Shown: positions 49,237-58,904, counted from the first letter of the stretch. The stretch is 64,000 nucleotides of DNA from Comamonadaceae bacterium (GCA_027488255.1 JAIYBZ010000024.1:1-64000); one strand, 5' to 3'. Made by a program: numbers and translations. The notes: generated from the sequence alone by a model not told the origin.

Positions 49237-50036
49237 CCGGCACGCCCCAGCAAAATTTCCATGACAAACCGAGAGCCTGCATAGGACAACAGCAGCAAGC
49301 CGGCGCCCATGTAAAGCACCCGAACGGCTCGGCGACCACGCCAACCCCACTGCTGACGACCCAAAAGCAGCACAGCAAAGGTGAGCCAAGACAGCACAGC
49401 AAAAATGGTTTTATGGTCCCAGCGCCAGTGCCCCTGGCCTTGGCCGTACAAGGCTTCGCCAAACAACACGCCGGCCATCAAGGTGGCGGTCAGCAAGATG
49501 AACCCCGCGATGACAAAACGGAACATCAGGCGTTCGAGGGTCAGCAAGGGCAACCCGCTCTCTGCATCATGGGCCAAGCGGATTTCGTGTTCGGCGCGCG
49601 TCATCATCCAGGCATGCACAACGGCAGCGGCAAACATGCCGTAAGCAGACAGTCCCAAGGCCCAGTGCAGCGGCAACCAGGCCGACACTTGTGACGCCAA
49701 TGGGGTGCCCGGAAACAACCAAGCCAACACCACGGCAAAGCTGCCTAAACCTCCCATGGCCCAGCGCGCTTTGAAGGTCGGGAAAAACTGGCTTTCGACC
49801 ATATAGGCCGTCACCACCAACCAAGCCGTGGCGGAGATGGCGGGAGCGAAGCCAAATCTGACAGGCCCGGCCAGCAAGCTCAAAAGCGCCACGCCGTGAG
49901 CCAGCCACGCCAGCCAGAGCAAGCGGCGCGCATGCGCATCGGTGAGTCTGCCCGCCGCCACAGCGGGCAACCCGTAGGCCACCGCGGCCAGTGCGGTGAC
50001 CGGCAGCATCCAGAATGGGGGACTCGCTAAAATCAT
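49233..50036 (-). CDS. CcsA/YpjD-like cytochrome c assembly membrane protein
   Basis: 267 residues, about eight membrane segments. Resembles the CcsA/CcmC superfamily: the HWALGLSAYGMFAAA segment and the WRWDHKTIFAVLSWLTFAVLLLGR segment match its conserved helices, though a full WWD haem motif is not obvious. This subfamily (COG4137) is commonly divergent from ffh, as here (81 bases between starts). Possibly haem handling; the true role is unknown. Confidence 0.82.
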   Translation of the reverse strand: MILASPPFWMLPVTALAAVAYGLPAVAAGRLTDAHARRLLWLAWLAHGVALLSLLAGPVRFGFAPAISATAWLVVTAYMVESQFFPTFKARWAMGGLGSFAVVLAWLFPGTPLASQVSAWLPLHWALGLSAYGMFAAAVVHAWMMTRAEHEIRLAHDAESGLPLLTLERLMFRFVIAGFILLTATLMAGVLFGEALYGQGQGHWRWDHKTIFAVLSWLTFAVLLLGRQQWGWRGRRAVRVLYMGAGLLLLSYAGSRFVMEILLGRAG

Positions 50037-50117
50037 GGCATAGAGTTTAGCCTTTCAGGCGAGGCCACAGGGGCCTTGCCGCACTGCTGAACTTATTTTT
50101 TTCTGGATTTCCCACCC

Positions 50118-51500
50118 ATGGCCTCCGCTCTGACCGACAAACTCTCGCGCCTCGTCAAGACACTCAGCGGACAGGCCCGCATCACCGAATCCAACGTGGC
50201 CGACATGTTGCGAGAAGTGCGCATGGCTTTGTTGGAGGCCGATGTCGCATTGCCTGTGGTGCGCGACTTTATTGCCCGAGTTAAAGAAAAAGCGCTGGGC
50301 CAAGAGGTCATGGGTTCGCTCAAGCCCGGCCAAGCCTTGGTGGGTGTGGTCAATCGGGAGTTGGCGGCCACCATGGGCGAAGGGGTGTCGGACATCAACC
50401 TGGCCACCCAACCGCCAGCCGTGATTTTGATGGCCGGTTTGCAAGGTGCCGGTAAAACCACCACCACCGCCAAACTGGCCAAGCACCTGATTGAAAAGCG
50501 CAAGAAAAAAGTGCTGACGGTTTCGGGTGACGTGTACCGCCCCGCGGCCATTGAGCAGCTGAAAACCGTGACGGCCCAAGCCGGCGCCGAATGGTTCCCC
50601 AGCTCGCCCGACCAAAAGCCGCTTGACATTGCGCGCGCTGCGATCGACTACGCGCGCAAGCATTTCTTTGATGTCTTGCTGGTCGACACGGCCGGTCGCT
50701 TGGCGATTGACGAAGCCTTGATGGCCGAAATCAAAGGTCTGCACGCCGAACTCAAGCCGGTTGAAACTTTGTTTGTGGTCGATGCCATGCAAGGTCAAGA
50801 TGCGGCCAACACCGCTCGCGCCTTCAGTGACGCGCTGCCACTCACGGGCATCGTGCTGACCAAGCTGGACGGCGATTCACGCGGGGGCGCTGCGCTGTCA
50901 GTGCGCCAAATCACGGGGGTGCCGATCAAGTTTGCCGGTACCAGCGAGAAGATCGATGGCTTGGAAGTGTTTGATGCCGAGCGCCATGCCGGGCGAATTT
51001 TGGGCATGGGCGACATCGTGGCCCTGGTCGAACAAGTCACGGCCGGTGTCGACATGGAGGCCGCTCAAAAACTGGCAGCCAAAGTCAAGAGCGGCGGTGG
51101 TTTTGATTTGAACGACTTCTTGGCGCAAATCCAGCAAATGAAACAGATGGGCGGTTTGTCCAGTTTGATGGACAAGTTGCCCTCGCAGATGACCGCCAAA
51201 GCCGGCGCGATGGACATGGACAAAGTCGAGAAAGACATTGGCCGCAAGCAAGGCATCATTCACAGCATGACGCCAAAAGAGCGCAGCAAACCCGAGCTCA
51301 TCAAGGCCACCCGCAAGCGCCGCATTGCGGCCGGCGCCGGGGTTCAAGTGCAAGATGTCAACCGCATGCTCAAAGAGTTTGAGCAGATGCAAGACATGAT
51401 GAAAAAAATGTCCGGCGGCGGCATGATGAAGATGATGAAACGCATGGGCGCCATGAAAGGCATGATGGGCGGCGGCGGTTTCCCCGGCATGCCCCGCTGA
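50118..51500 (+). CDS. ffh: Signal recognition particle GTPase Ffh
   Basis: 460 residues. Binds 4.5S RNA and signal sequences and targets ribosomes to FtsY. N domain (1-90), G domain with P-loop GLQGAGKTTTTAK, DTAGRLAID and TKLDGDSRGGAAL, and a C-terminal M domain full of methionines (MMKKMSGGGMMKMMKRMG). Length normal. Converges on miaB. Confidence 0.97.
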   Translation: MASALTDKLSRLVKTLSGQARITESNVADMLREVRMALLEADVALPVVRDFIARVKEKALGQEVMGSLKPGQALVGVVNRELAATMGEGVSDINLATQPPAVILMAGLQGAGKTTTTAKLAKHLIEKRKKKVLTVSGDVYRPAAIEQLKTVTAQAGAEWFPSSPDQKPLDIARAAIDYARKHFFDVLLVDTAGRLAIDEALMAEIKGLHAELKPVETLFVVDAMQGQDAANTARAFSDALPLTGIVLTKLDGDSRGGAALSVRQITGVPIKFAGTSEKIDGLEVFDAERHAGRILGMGDIVALVEQVTAGVDMEAAQKLAAKVKSGGGFDLNDFLAQIQQMKQMGGLSSLMDKLPSQMTAKAGAMDMDKVEKDIGRKQGIIHSMTPKERSKPELIKATRKRRIAAGAGVQVQDVNRMLKEFEQMQDMMKKMSGGGMMKMMKRMGAMKGMMGGGGFPGMPR

Positions 51501-51503
51501 GAA

Positions 51504-51521
51504 TCGGCGGTTCACCGCCGA
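51504..51521. terminator. Hairpin between convergent ffh and miaB
   Basis: TCGGCGG (51504-51510), loop TTCA, CCGCCGA (51515-51521), in the 31-base gap. No T run on either side, so any terminator role is uncertain. Confidence 0.45.
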
Positions 51522-51531
51522 CCGCCTTGGC

Positions 51532-52869
51532 TTAATCCCGAATCAGCAACTCACCGCGCAACGAGTGCGACAGCCCTTGCGTGATGCGCACATCGGCCAT
51601 TTGCCCAATGAGCCGGTCCATGTGCGGCCCACCCGGAAAGTTCACCACCCGGTTGCACTCGGTGCGCCCGGCCAGTTCGGTGGCGTCTTTGCGTGAGGCA
51701 CGTTCCACCAAGATGCGCTGCACCGTGCCCACGCGGCTGTCGCCGATGCGCTGCACGTTTTCTTCGATGGTCGCTTGCAGGTGGTGCAAGCGGCGCAACT
51801 TGACTTCGTGTGGCGTGTCGTCGTGCAGGTTTGCGGCCGGCGTGCCGGGACGGGGGCTGAAGATGAAGCTGAAACTGGTGTCAAAACCGACATCGGTGAT
51901 CAGCTTCATCATCTTGTTGAAGTCGTCTTCTGTTTCGCCCGGAAAGCCCACGATGAAGTCGCTACTGAGCGACATATCTGGCCGAATGGCGCGCAATTTG
52001 CGGATGGTGCTTTTGTATTCCATCGCGGTGTAACCGCGCTTCATGGCCATCAAAATGCGGTCCGATCCGTGTTGCACCGGCAGATGCAAATGGCTCACCA
52101 ATTTGGGCACTTTTTCATAGGCGTCAATCAGCCTTTGAGTGAACTCATTGGGGTGGCTCGTCACATAGCGGATGCGCTCGATGCCTGGCATGTCGGCCAC
52201 ATATTCAATCAGCATGGCAAAGTCGGCCATCTCAGCCGTCTGGCCCATCTTGCCTCTGTAGGCGTTCACGTTTTGGCCCAACAGCGTGATCTCTTTCACG
52301 CCTTGTGCAGCCAGCCCTGCGACTTCCACCAACACATCGTCAAAGGGACGTGAGACTTCTTCGCCGCGGGTGTAGGGCACCACGCAATAGCTGCAATATT
52401 TGCTGCAGCCTTCCATGATGGAGACAAAGGCCGTGGCCCCTTCCACCTTGGCCGGTGGCAGGTGGTCAAATTTTTCAATTTCTGGAAAACTGATGTCGAC
52501 TTGTGGGCGCTGTTTGCGCTCGCGCTCGGCCAACAAATCGGGCAAGCGGTGCAAGGTTTGCGGGCCAAACACCACGTCCACATAAGGCGCTCGCTTGATG
52601 ATCTCGGCGCCTTCTTGGCTGGCCACACAACCGCCCACGCCAATCAAGACACCCTTGGCTTTCAGGTGTTGCACGCGGCCCAAATCGCTGAACACTTTTT
52701 CTTGTGCCTTCTCGCGCACCGAGCAAGTGTTGAACAAAATCAAGTCGGCTTCGTCCACGTCTTGCGTGGGCTCATAGCCTTGGGCGGCGCCCAAGACATC
52801 GGCCATTTTGTCCGAGTCGTACTCGTTCATCTGGCAGCCAAAAGTTTTGATAAAGACCTTCTTGCTCAT
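51532..52869 (-). CDS. miaB: tRNA-2-methylthio-N6-dimethylallyladenosine synthase
   Basis: 445 residues. Radical SAM methylthiotransferase acting on A37 of tRNAs. The UPF0004 N-terminal domain carries cysteines in [20 protein letters not shown] and GVGGCVASQ; the radical SAM cluster is [12 protein letters not shown] domain at the C-terminus. GGAGGT precedes the ATG at 52869. Confidence 0.97.
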   Translation of the reverse strand: MSKKVFIKTFGCQMNEYDSDKMADVLGAAQGYEPTQDVDEADLILFNTCSVREKAQEKVFSDLGRVQHLKAKGVLIGVGGCVASQEGAEIIKRAPYVDVVFGPQTLHRLPDLLAERERKQRPQVDISFPEIEKFDHLPPAKVEGATAFVSIMEGCSKYCSYCVVPYTRGEEVSRPFDDVLVEVAGLAAQGVKEITLLGQNVNAYRGKMGQTAEMADFAMLIEYVADMPGIERIRYVTSHPNEFTQRLIDAYEKVPKLVSHLHLPVQHGSDRILMAMKRGYTAMEYKSTIRKLRAIRPDMSLSSDFIVGFPGETEDDFNKMMKLITDVGFDTSFSFIFSPRPGTPAANLHDDTPHEVKLRRLHHLQATIEENVQRIGDSRVGTVQRILVERASRKDATELAGRTECNRVVNFPGGPHMDRLIGQMADVRITQGLSHSLRGELLIRD

Positions 52870-53050
52870 GCGACCTCCAGCGGGGAGATGCGTTCAAGGC
52901 AAAGCAAGGCCAGCCCGTTGGTGGGTGGTGTGCAGCGGTTCATGGTGTAGATCCAGAGGCTGTTTGAAAGGAAGCGCACGAAGCGCTCGTGAAGGGCGAT
53001 TATCGCAGGCAGGTGCCGGCCGCCTGTCAATCGGGCGCTGGTGGGGGCGT

Positions 53051-53638
53051 TTATTCGTCTGCGGTTTTGGCTTTGAAAAACATCGGGTACGCGCGTTGCA
53101 CCGTGGGGCTGTCGTAGGCCCAGCTGTGGCATTGCCCCAAATAGAAAGGCGGCTCAGTCACGGCCGGTTGCGCTTGGCCCGACAACTCACGGCGTTGCCA
53201 CTGACCCGAGGGCAAAGTTTGGTACGCCGCTGTGGCCATGTTGAACAACATTTCGCGCAGGTGTGTGCACCCCGCGGTGCCGCCCACATGCTGGTTGATC
53301 ACTTTGCGCCAACCCGCTCCCATGGTGCAGCCAATCAATTTGTGCATGCTGTGGGGCGCGCCTGCGCACTCGGGATGGGGAATGTCGTCCATAGACGTCG
53401 CAATGTCCTGAATGACCATTTGATCGTTCAGGGTGACGCGCACTTTCAAACCATGAATCGGTTCTTGCGGTGGAAATGGCCGCTCGGTGGACACCTGAAA
53501 ACCATAGGGTTTCACGTCTGTCAGATGGGCTTCAATGTCCCACAGCCCGTCCTCGCGGTCATAGCCTTGGAAGACCACGGTTCGGGTGTGTGACAGTTTC
53601 CGGGGGGATGCGGGTGGAAGTGCCAAAGCAATGCTCAC
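53051..53638 (-). CDS. DUF2889 family protein
   Basis: 195 residues, GTG start at 53638. Matches DUF2889: R-K-x-S-H-TRTVVFQGYDREDGLWDIEAHLTD near the N-terminus, and a cysteine/histidine set (PHPECAG, IGCTMG, GCTHLREML, LGQCHSWAYDS). Function unknown; the conserved cysteines suggest a metal or cluster site but this is inference. 181 bases separate it from miaB, in which nothing clear was seen. Confidence 0.85.
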   Translation of the reverse strand: MSIALALPPASPRKLSHTRTVVFQGYDREDGLWDIEAHLTDVKPYGFQVSTERPFPPQEPIHGLKVRVTLNDQMVIQDIATSMDDIPHPECAGAPHSMHKLIGCTMGAGWRKVINQHVGGTAGCTHLREMLFNMATAAYQTLPSGQWQRRELSGQAQPAVTEPPFYLGQCHSWAYDSPTVQRAYPMFFKAKTADE

Positions 53639-53661
53639 AAATCAAAGGTTCAATCGGCCAA

Positions 53662-54414
53662 TCATAGCGAGGCCCTCCCGCTTGAACGCGCCGGAATCCA
53701 GCCCATTTCAAGCCAATGCGCATAGTCCGGTTTGAACGGCCATGCGGTGAACTGCACCGGAGTGCCGGGCGGAAAAACGGGCTCTGTCAGATGGTCAAGC
53801 CAGGGGCTCAACGCGCCGATTTGTTGCAGCCAGGCCTGCGCTTCGGGCGTCTCCATGGCCAGGCCGGCGTGGGTGTGGTGTGGCGGTGGACAGGGGGTGT
53901 CGGGCAATTTGGCGCCTGACATGCGGTCGTGCACGCTGCCCCAAGCCACGCCAGACAAGGTTTTTTGCAGCGCTTGAAGTCGCCGGGTGGTCGCCTTCAG
54001 AGGGTCATGCGGCACATGCGGGTTGGGCGCAGGCGCGATGAATCGCAATTGCCCCAACACATTGTCAAACCAATAAAAAGCCTCGGGCATGCGTTGGAGG
54101 GTGTCGGCCAATTGCGCCAAACCATCGCCCGTGTGAAAGTGCAATTTCGTGCCCTGACGGCTGAGCGCGCGGGCATGTCGCCACCGGAACAAAGGGGCCG
54201 CCAAAGGGTCGATGTCCCACGCGTGAACCTCTTCAAATTGCTGCAGCCAGCGGCTCGGCAACATCCAGCCCGCACTGGCCCCGATCAAGACCAATTGACG
54301 CTTTGGCATGTTTTGCGCCATCAACCAATCTGAGATTTCGCCTGACGCCTTGGCCCATCGCGCTTGCGATCGCCAAGCCCGCCAATGCCAAAGCCATCCG
54401 CCCGATAAGTTCAT
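53662..54414 (-). CDS. Unknown protein, possibly methyltransferase-like
   Basis: 250 residues, rich in Trp. The stretch QLVLIGASAGWMLPSRWLQQ followed by VHAWDIDPLAAPLF resembles motif I and the acidic end of strand 2 in class I methyltransferases, with LHFHTGDGLAQL and EAFYWFDNVLGQL as possible motifs II and III. No family was recognised. It reads in the same direction as the DUF2889 gene, 23 bases upstream of it. ATG start at 54414. Confidence 0.7.
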   Translation of the reverse strand: MNLSGGWLWHWRAWRSQARWAKASGEISDWLMAQNMPKRQLVLIGASAGWMLPSRWLQQFEEVHAWDIDPLAAPLFRWRHARALSRQGTKLHFHTGDGLAQLADTLQRMPEAFYWFDNVLGQLRFIAPAPNPHVPHDPLKATTRRLQALQKTLSGVAWGSVHDRMSGAKLPDTPCPPPHHTHAGLAMETPEAQAWLQQIGALSPWLDHLTEPVFPPGTPVQFTAWPFKPDYAHWLEMGWIPARSSGRASL

Positions 54415-54518
54415 GGCCGAACTTTAGCCGTTTTGTGGGCCGCCTTTCACTGTGTCGGGCCCCATTGGGTGGGCAGGGTGGCCCTCAGCGGGGGAGGAAT
54501 CGGCATTTTGTTTTTGTG

Positions 54519-54524
54519 TATAAT
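54519..54524 (+). promoter_or_regulatory. -10 element of the tRNA-Met gene
   Basis: A perfect TATAAT preceded by TGTG, about 60 bases before the tRNA. No good -35 at normal spacing; the region upstream is T-rich. Confidence 0.55.
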
Positions 54525-54583
54525 TTTTTGCTTGATGACGGCAACAACCGCGGCTAAACCCGCTTTTGAAGCCAGATTTACCC

Positions 54584-54660
54584 GGTGATATAGCTCAGTT
54601 GGTTAGAGCGCAGCATTCATAATGCTGATGTCGGTGGTTCAAATCCACCTATCACCACCA
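54584..54660 (+). tRNA. tRNA-Met (anticodon CAT), elongator type
   Basis: 77 bases with encoded CCA. Acceptor stem GGTGATA/TATCACC, D-arm with GCTCAGTTGGTTAGAGC, anticodon loop ATTCATAAT on a CAGC/GCTG stem, T-arm GGTGGTTCAAATCCACC. A CAT anticodon also occurs in tRNA-Ile2 and initiator tRNA. The first base pair G-C excludes a typical initiator; Ile2 is less likely but cannot be excluded by eye. Confidence 0.9.
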
Positions 54661-54670
54661 AATTCAATGT

Positions 54671-54730
54671 GCCAGACCCCGTCTGGCATTTGCATGACCC
54701 GCACGCTCTGACCGCGCTGCGGGTTTTTTT
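54671..54730 (+). terminator. Terminator after tRNA-Met
   Basis: Two hairpins: GCCAGAC/GTCTGGC (54671-54687), then ACCCGCA (54697-54703) with TGCGGGT (54718-54724) followed by T bases to 54730. The second is a standard rho-independent terminator. Confidence 0.85.
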
Positions 54731-54839
54731 ATGGACTTTTGCGGTGTGGCCCAAAGGGCTCGGCTGCAGGCAAAATGCAGGCCTACAGCGTTGACCCAGC
54801 GCCACAATTGACCCCCTCCATGTGAAGCGAGCCCCTCTG

Positions 54840-56747
54840 ATGCGCCTGAACGTCGTTCGTGCCTTTTTGCTTTCAGTCCTGTTGGCATTTTTTGGCGCGG
54901 CGGCTGCGGCAGAAGATTGGATCCAGCAACGCGCTTGGGCAGAAGATCCCAGTGGACAGCAAAGTTGGGCGCAGGCCAAGAGCGCCCGCTTTCAGCCTTT
55001 TGAAGGGGTGCTGAGCCGCGGTTTTGGCGCTTCGGCCATCTGGGTCAAACTCACCCTCAATTCCCCCGACCCCGGCCAGCCGACTGGAAAACTGGTCTTG
55101 CGTTTGCGCCCGGTTTATTTAGACAGCATTGAGGTGTTTGACGCGGCTGTGCCAGACGGTTTGGCAGGCCATACAGGAGACCTGCTCCACCCGGCTTTGC
55201 AACCCATCCGGGGTTTGGACTTTATGGTGCCGCTGGCGGAGGGCCCATTGCCCCGCGACATTTATCTGCGCGTGACCTCCAGCAGCACCCGACAAATTCA
55301 TGCCGAAGTGGTGCCTGAAAAAACGCTGTTGCAGCAACTGCCGCAGCAACATTTGTTGTTTGCCCTCTATGTTGGTGCAGTCACTCTGTTTGCAATTTGG
55401 GGTGGCACTTATTGGGCCTTCACCCGAGACAAAATGGTCGGCCTGTTTGGTGTCAAGCAAACCGCTGCGTGGGTTTATGCCTTGTGTTCATTGGGCTATA
55501 TGCGCATCTGGTGGCCGCTCGGTTGGCCGGCTTTTTGGTTAGACCATTTGTCGTCGCTGTTCAGCATGTTGGCGACCACAACGGCGATTTATTTTCATTA
55601 CACGTTTTTGCAAGACTACCGCCCGAGTCGATGGGCCGTTTGGGCCTTGCGCGGCATGCTGTGTTTGTTGCCTGTGAATTTGCTGCTGTTCCTCAACGGG
55701 CAGACCAGTTGGGCGCTCCACATCAACATGGTGTCGGTGCTCTTGGCGCCCTTTGTGATGCTGTTCGCATCATGGACCGCCAAGGGCTGGGGTGTGCAGC
55801 CCCCAAGCCCAGCTGGCGGTCAGTCGGTGCGAGGCAACGCGGTCGCGGTGGTCAAGCTGCCCCGTTTTTTGGTGGTGGGGTTTTACACCTTCATCGTGGT
55901 TATTTTGTGTTTGGCCGCGCTGCCCGGCTTGGGTGTGGTGCGCGGGGGAGAGATCGGACTCTATTTGGTTCAGGCCCATGGTTTGGCGAGTGCCCTCATG
56001 GTGGTGCTCTTGCTTCAATACCGCACATACCTCATGCGGCAAGCCCAGTTTGAAGACCAAAAGTTGCTCGCACGAACGCAGCTGCAAGCCGAGCAAGACC
56101 GTCGTCTGCGTGATGAGCAAGAAAAACTCTTGGCCATGCTCACGCATGAGCTCAAAACCCCTTTGTCCACCATTTACATGCGCTTAGACGAAGACGGTAA
56201 AAACGCGCAAGCCATCAAGCGCTCGATCAGCGAAATGAACAACGTGATCGACCGCTGTGTGCAAGCCAACAAGGTGCAAGACCAAAAAATGTTGGTACAA
56301 AGCGAGCCCGTTGATTTGATGTTGTTGGTCGACGATGTGGTGACCAGCGCCCCAATGCCTGAGCGCATTCAAGTGCTCTCACATGCCCAGCACCGCTTGC
56401 AAACCGATCGCCAATTGCTGGGCATCGTGGTGAGTAATTTGGTGGAAAACGCTTGCAAATATTCAGCCAAGGAAACGGCAATTCAGATCGAAGTCGCAGA
56501 CCTGGGCGACCAGCTTCAGTTGACGTTCAAAAACACCATTGGCCGCGCGGGGTGGCCGTCTGAAACCCGCATCTTTGAAAAATACTACCGAGGTCCCGGC
56601 GCACAGGGCCAAGCCGGTACAGGGCTGGGTTTGTTTTTGGTGCAAAGTTTGGTCGTCTCGCTGGGGGGGCACATTGCTTACCAACCCACGGCAACGCATG
56701 TTTGCTTTGTCTTGACGCTGCCCAAATCGAACGCCGAGGCCGTGTGA
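54840..56747 (+). CDS. 7TMR-DISM sensor histidine kinase
   Basis: 635 residues. Signal peptide (about 1-24), periplasmic DISMED2-type domain (to about 165), seven membrane segments (about 180-400), a coiled coil, HisKA with phospho-acceptor His in MLTHELKTPLS, and an ATPase domain with NLVENACKYS and GTGLGLFLVQ. The G1 box is unusual: NTIGRAGWPS in place of DxGxG, which I recall in related DISM kinases. Start ATG 54840 gives a clean signal peptide; a GTG at 54822 is in frame. The response regulator follows after 43 bases. The signal is unknown; DISMED2 domains are thought to bind carbohydrate. Confidence 0.9.
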   Translation: MRLNVVRAFLLSVLLAFFGAAAAAEDWIQQRAWAEDPSGQQSWAQAKSARFQPFEGVLSRGFGASAIWVKLTLNSPDPGQPTGKLVLRLRPVYLDSIEVFDAAVPDGLAGHTGDLLHPALQPIRGLDFMVPLAEGPLPRDIYLRVTSSSTRQIHAEVVPEKTLLQQLPQQHLLFALYVGAVTLFAIWGGTYWAFTRDKMVGLFGVKQTAAWVYALCSLGYMRIWWPLGWPAFWLDHLSSLFSMLATTTAIYFHYTFLQDYRPSRWAVWALRGMLCLLPVNLLLFLNGQTSWALHINMVSVLLAPFVMLFASWTAKGWGVQPPSPAGGQSVRGNAVAVVKLPRFLVVGFYTFIVVILCLAALPGLGVVRGGEIGLYLVQAHGLASALMVVLLLQYRTYLMRQAQFEDQKLLARTQLQAEQDRRLRDEQEKLLAMLTHELKTPLSTIYMRLDEDGKNAQAIKRSISEMNNVIDRCVQANKVQDQKMLVQSEPVDLMLLVDDVVTSAPMPERIQVLSHAQHRLQTDRQLLGIVVSNLVENACKYSAKETAIQIEVADLGDQLQLTFKNTIGRAGWPSETRIFEKYYRGPGAQGQAGTGLGLFLVQSLVVSLGGHIAYQPTATHVCFVLTLPKSNAEAV

Positions 56748-56790
56748 TGCCGCAGACTTTTTGGCGGTCAGTTTTTGATACATTGGCCGT

Positions 56791-57489
56791 ATGACGGACT
56801 TGCCTTCATTGCACATCTTGATTGTCGAAGACAACGACAATTTGCGCGAAGCCACACAAGAATTGTTGGCGCAGCACGGTCACCAAGTGACGGTGATGTC
56901 GTGCGCCGAAGATGTGGACGACACGCCCACGCGCGATGTGCCCGACTTGTATTTGATTGATGTGAACCTGCCCGGAGAAAACGGCTTCAGTTTGGCCGAG
57001 CGCATCAGAAAAAGTCATCCCACCGCCGGCATCGTGCTCATGACGGCCAGGGGCCAGTTGGAAGACCGTTTGTTGGGCTACACCTGCGGTGCAGACAACT
57101 ATTTGGTCAAGCCCGTCGAGCAATCTGAATTGCTGGTGTGCATCCAAAGTTTGGCGCGGCGGATCAAGCCCGCCAGAGCCGACAAGGAAGCCGATTTGGT
57201 GCTGGATGTGCAGGCGCTGAATTTGCGGGGACCCTTGGACAGCGTGTCGCTCACTTATCCCGAGAGTTTGTTGCTGATGGCCATGACCCGCGCAGTGGGC
57301 CAAAAGCTGGAGCGCTGGCAGGCCATGCAATTGGTGGACGCCAAGGACAAAGGCTTGTCGCCCGCCAATTTAGAAATGCGCATCAGCGCTTTGCGCAAAA
57401 AGATGGACGCGTGCGGTGCGCCGGCCGAAGCCATCCGCACCATCAGAGGCTTCGGCTACGCCCTGAGTTGTCACGTCAAGGTGTTGTGA
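56791..57489 (+). CDS. OmpR/PhoB-like response regulator
   Basis: 232 residues. Receiver domain with acidic pocket in LIVEDNDN, phospho-acceptor Asp in LYLIDVNLPGENG, Thr in VLMTARG and Lys in YLVKPVEQ. The C-terminal domain is a divergent winged helix ending IRTIRGFGYAL, the standard OmpR end. Partner of the upstream kinase. Ends 11 bases before the convergent gene at 57501. Target genes unknown. Confidence 0.92.
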   Translation: MTDLPSLHILIVEDNDNLREATQELLAQHGHQVTVMSCAEDVDDTPTRDVPDLYLIDVNLPGENGFSLAERIRKSHPTAGIVLMTARGQLEDRLLGYTCGADNYLVKPVEQSELLVCIQSLARRIKPARADKEADLVLDVQALNLRGPLDSVSLTYPESLLLMAMTRAVGQKLERWQAMQLVDAKDKGLSPANLEMRISALRKKMDACGAPAEAIRTIRGFGYALSCHVKVL

Positions 57490-57500
57490 AGGCTGTTGCC

Positions 57501-58085
57501 TTAAGCCTCGCCGGCGCCGTCGGCACTTTTGCTTTTTTTGCCCGCTCCGCGTGGCTTGCGCAGGCCATTGCTGGCCAGGGTTTCGATGTGCGGCATGTTC
57601 TCGGGCGCAGGCACCGCGGTGTTGGAGGGCGGGGCGATTTTGTTGGCCACATGGCTCAAGCCGGAGTAGACGTACTTCTTGAGGTTGTCCAGTGTTTTGC
57701 TGCCGCTTTGCGGCTCGTCTTGCTCGGCTTCGGCCTCGTCGTGGGCCAATGCGGCTGCGCCTGCAGGGGCGGCCGCAGCGTCTGGCGCCGCGTCAGCCAG
57801 GGCCTCGTTGGGCGCGGCGTTGGCTTGTGCTTGTTGGGCGGCCACTTGCGCGCCCAAACGAGCGGCTTGTGAAAAGTGGGCCGAGATCAGGCGCTTGAGT
57901 TCATCCACTTGTGTGAACGCATATTCCACGTCGGGAAAGATGGCGGGCGCATTCAATAACTTGCCCTCTTCGGTCAACAGGGCCGTCTGAACTGCGATGC
58001 CCGCAGGGGTTGTTTCCACCAAAAAAACGCTGCGTCCTTTGATGACTTGTTCAGACGATTCGGTGTTGTTGGTTTCCTCAGACAT
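57501..58085 (-). CDS. Hypothetical Ala-rich protein
   Basis: 194 residues, no recognised family. A structured N-terminal 85 residues (KGRSVFLVETTPAGIAVQTALLT, then VEYAFTQVDELKRLISAHFSQAARLG) is followed by an Ala/Glu-rich region and a short DNLKKYVYSGLSHVANKI helix before a basic tail. No signal peptide or membrane segment. The start is well supported by GAGGAGA before ATG 58085. It is divergent from tonB (60 bases between starts) and convergent with the response regulator. Confidence 0.75.
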   Translation of the reverse strand: MSEETNNTESSEQVIKGRSVFLVETTPAGIAVQTALLTEEGKLLNAPAIFPDVEYAFTQVDELKRLISAHFSQAARLGAQVAAQQAQANAAPNEALADAAPDAAAAPAGAAALAHDEAEAEQDEPQSGSKTLDNLKKYVYSGLSHVANKIAPPSNTAVPAPENMPHIETLASNGLRKPRGAGKKSKSADGAGEA

Positions 58086-58106
58086 GACGGCATTCTCCTC
58101 AGGTTG

Positions 58107-58131
58107 AACTCATGTATAAACCGTTTGAGTT
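58107..58131. promoter_or_regulatory. Inverted repeat in the tonB promoter region
   Basis: AACTCA (58107-58112) and TGAGTT (58126-58131), 13 bases apart, around TGTATAAA, which looks like an extended -10 for tonB. It does not resemble a Fur box. It could be an operator; the support is modest. Confidence 0.4.
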
Positions 58132-58145
58132 TACCTATATTCGAC

Positions 58146-58904
58146 ATGCAGTTGTCTCTCGCGCACCGCCCAATTACCCCAGATATTCAGGTTTCGAAAA
58201 TCTTGGGAATGGTGGTGGCCGCTCACATGGCCTTGGCTGCACTGCTGTGGTGGGCGCCCCAAATGACGCCCTCGCCCAGAATTCCCCCCATCGTTATTGA
58301 GCTGGGTGCGGCACTTCCCGAGCAGACGCGCGGATTGGCCGAAGCGGTTGAGGCCCAGACGGGACAAAACGCCGCGCCCAATCGCCCACCTGCACCGCGC
58401 GTCACGGCCAAAGCGCCACCGGCGGTGCCACCCGCCAAGCCCGACAAACCCGTGCTGCGCAGCCCACCCAAAAGCGATCCCGCGCCCACCAAGCCGCAGG
58501 AAAGTACGACGCCCGTGGCCCCGCCGCCAGAGCCGGCGGCAGCGGCAGTGCCGGGCGCCACTTCGCAGGCGGTTCCTAAAGGCCAGTCCGATGTCACGCA
58601 AGAAACGGTGCGCACATCAGAGCCCGATTTGCAAGCCGCCTACAAAGACAATCCCAAACCGCCGTATCCGAAAGCGGCTTTTCGAGCAGGCGCTGAAGGC
58701 ACTGTCGAAATCTCGGTGGTGGTGAACCCCGATGGCACGGTTGCCAGCGCGGTGGTGGCACAAAGCAGTGGCCATGAATTGCTCGACAAATCGGCACTCG
58801 ACACGGTGAAGGCTTGGCGTTTCAAGTCGGCACGGAAAGACGGCGTGTTGAGCAAAAGCGTGGTGCGTGTGCCCATCACCTTCAGGCTCAGAGCGGCTCG
58901 ATAA
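58146..58904 (+). CDS. tonB: Energy transducer TonB
   Basis: 252 residues. Canonical layout: short cytoplasmic N-terminus, membrane segment (about 20-38), a Pro/Ala/Lys-rich periplasmic rod (about 75-160), and a C-terminal domain with YPKAAFRAGAEGTVEISVVVNPDGTV and DTVKAWRFKSARKDG. Together with ExbB and ExbD, just downstream, it energises outer membrane transporters. ATG 58146 is chosen although no good ribosome site precedes it; a TTG at 58104 is possible. Confidence 0.93.
   Translation: MQLSLAHRPITPDIQVSKILGMVVAAHMALAALLWWAPQMTPSPRIPPIVIELGAALPEQTRGLAEAVEAQTGQNAAPNRPPAPRVTAKAPPAVPPAKPDKPVLRSPPKSDPAPTKPQESTTPVAPPPEPAAAAVPGATSQAVPKGQSDVTQETVRTSEPDLQAAYKDNPKPPYPKAAFRAGAEGTVEISVVVNPDGTVASAVVAQSSGHELLDKSALDTVKAWRFKSARKDGVLSKSVVRVPITFRLRAAR

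Noticed and set aside
54584..54660. tRNA-Ile2 (CAT decoded as lysidine)
   Set aside because: Not excluded, but the overall sequence looks more like elongator tRNA-Met; a tRNA identity model would decide.
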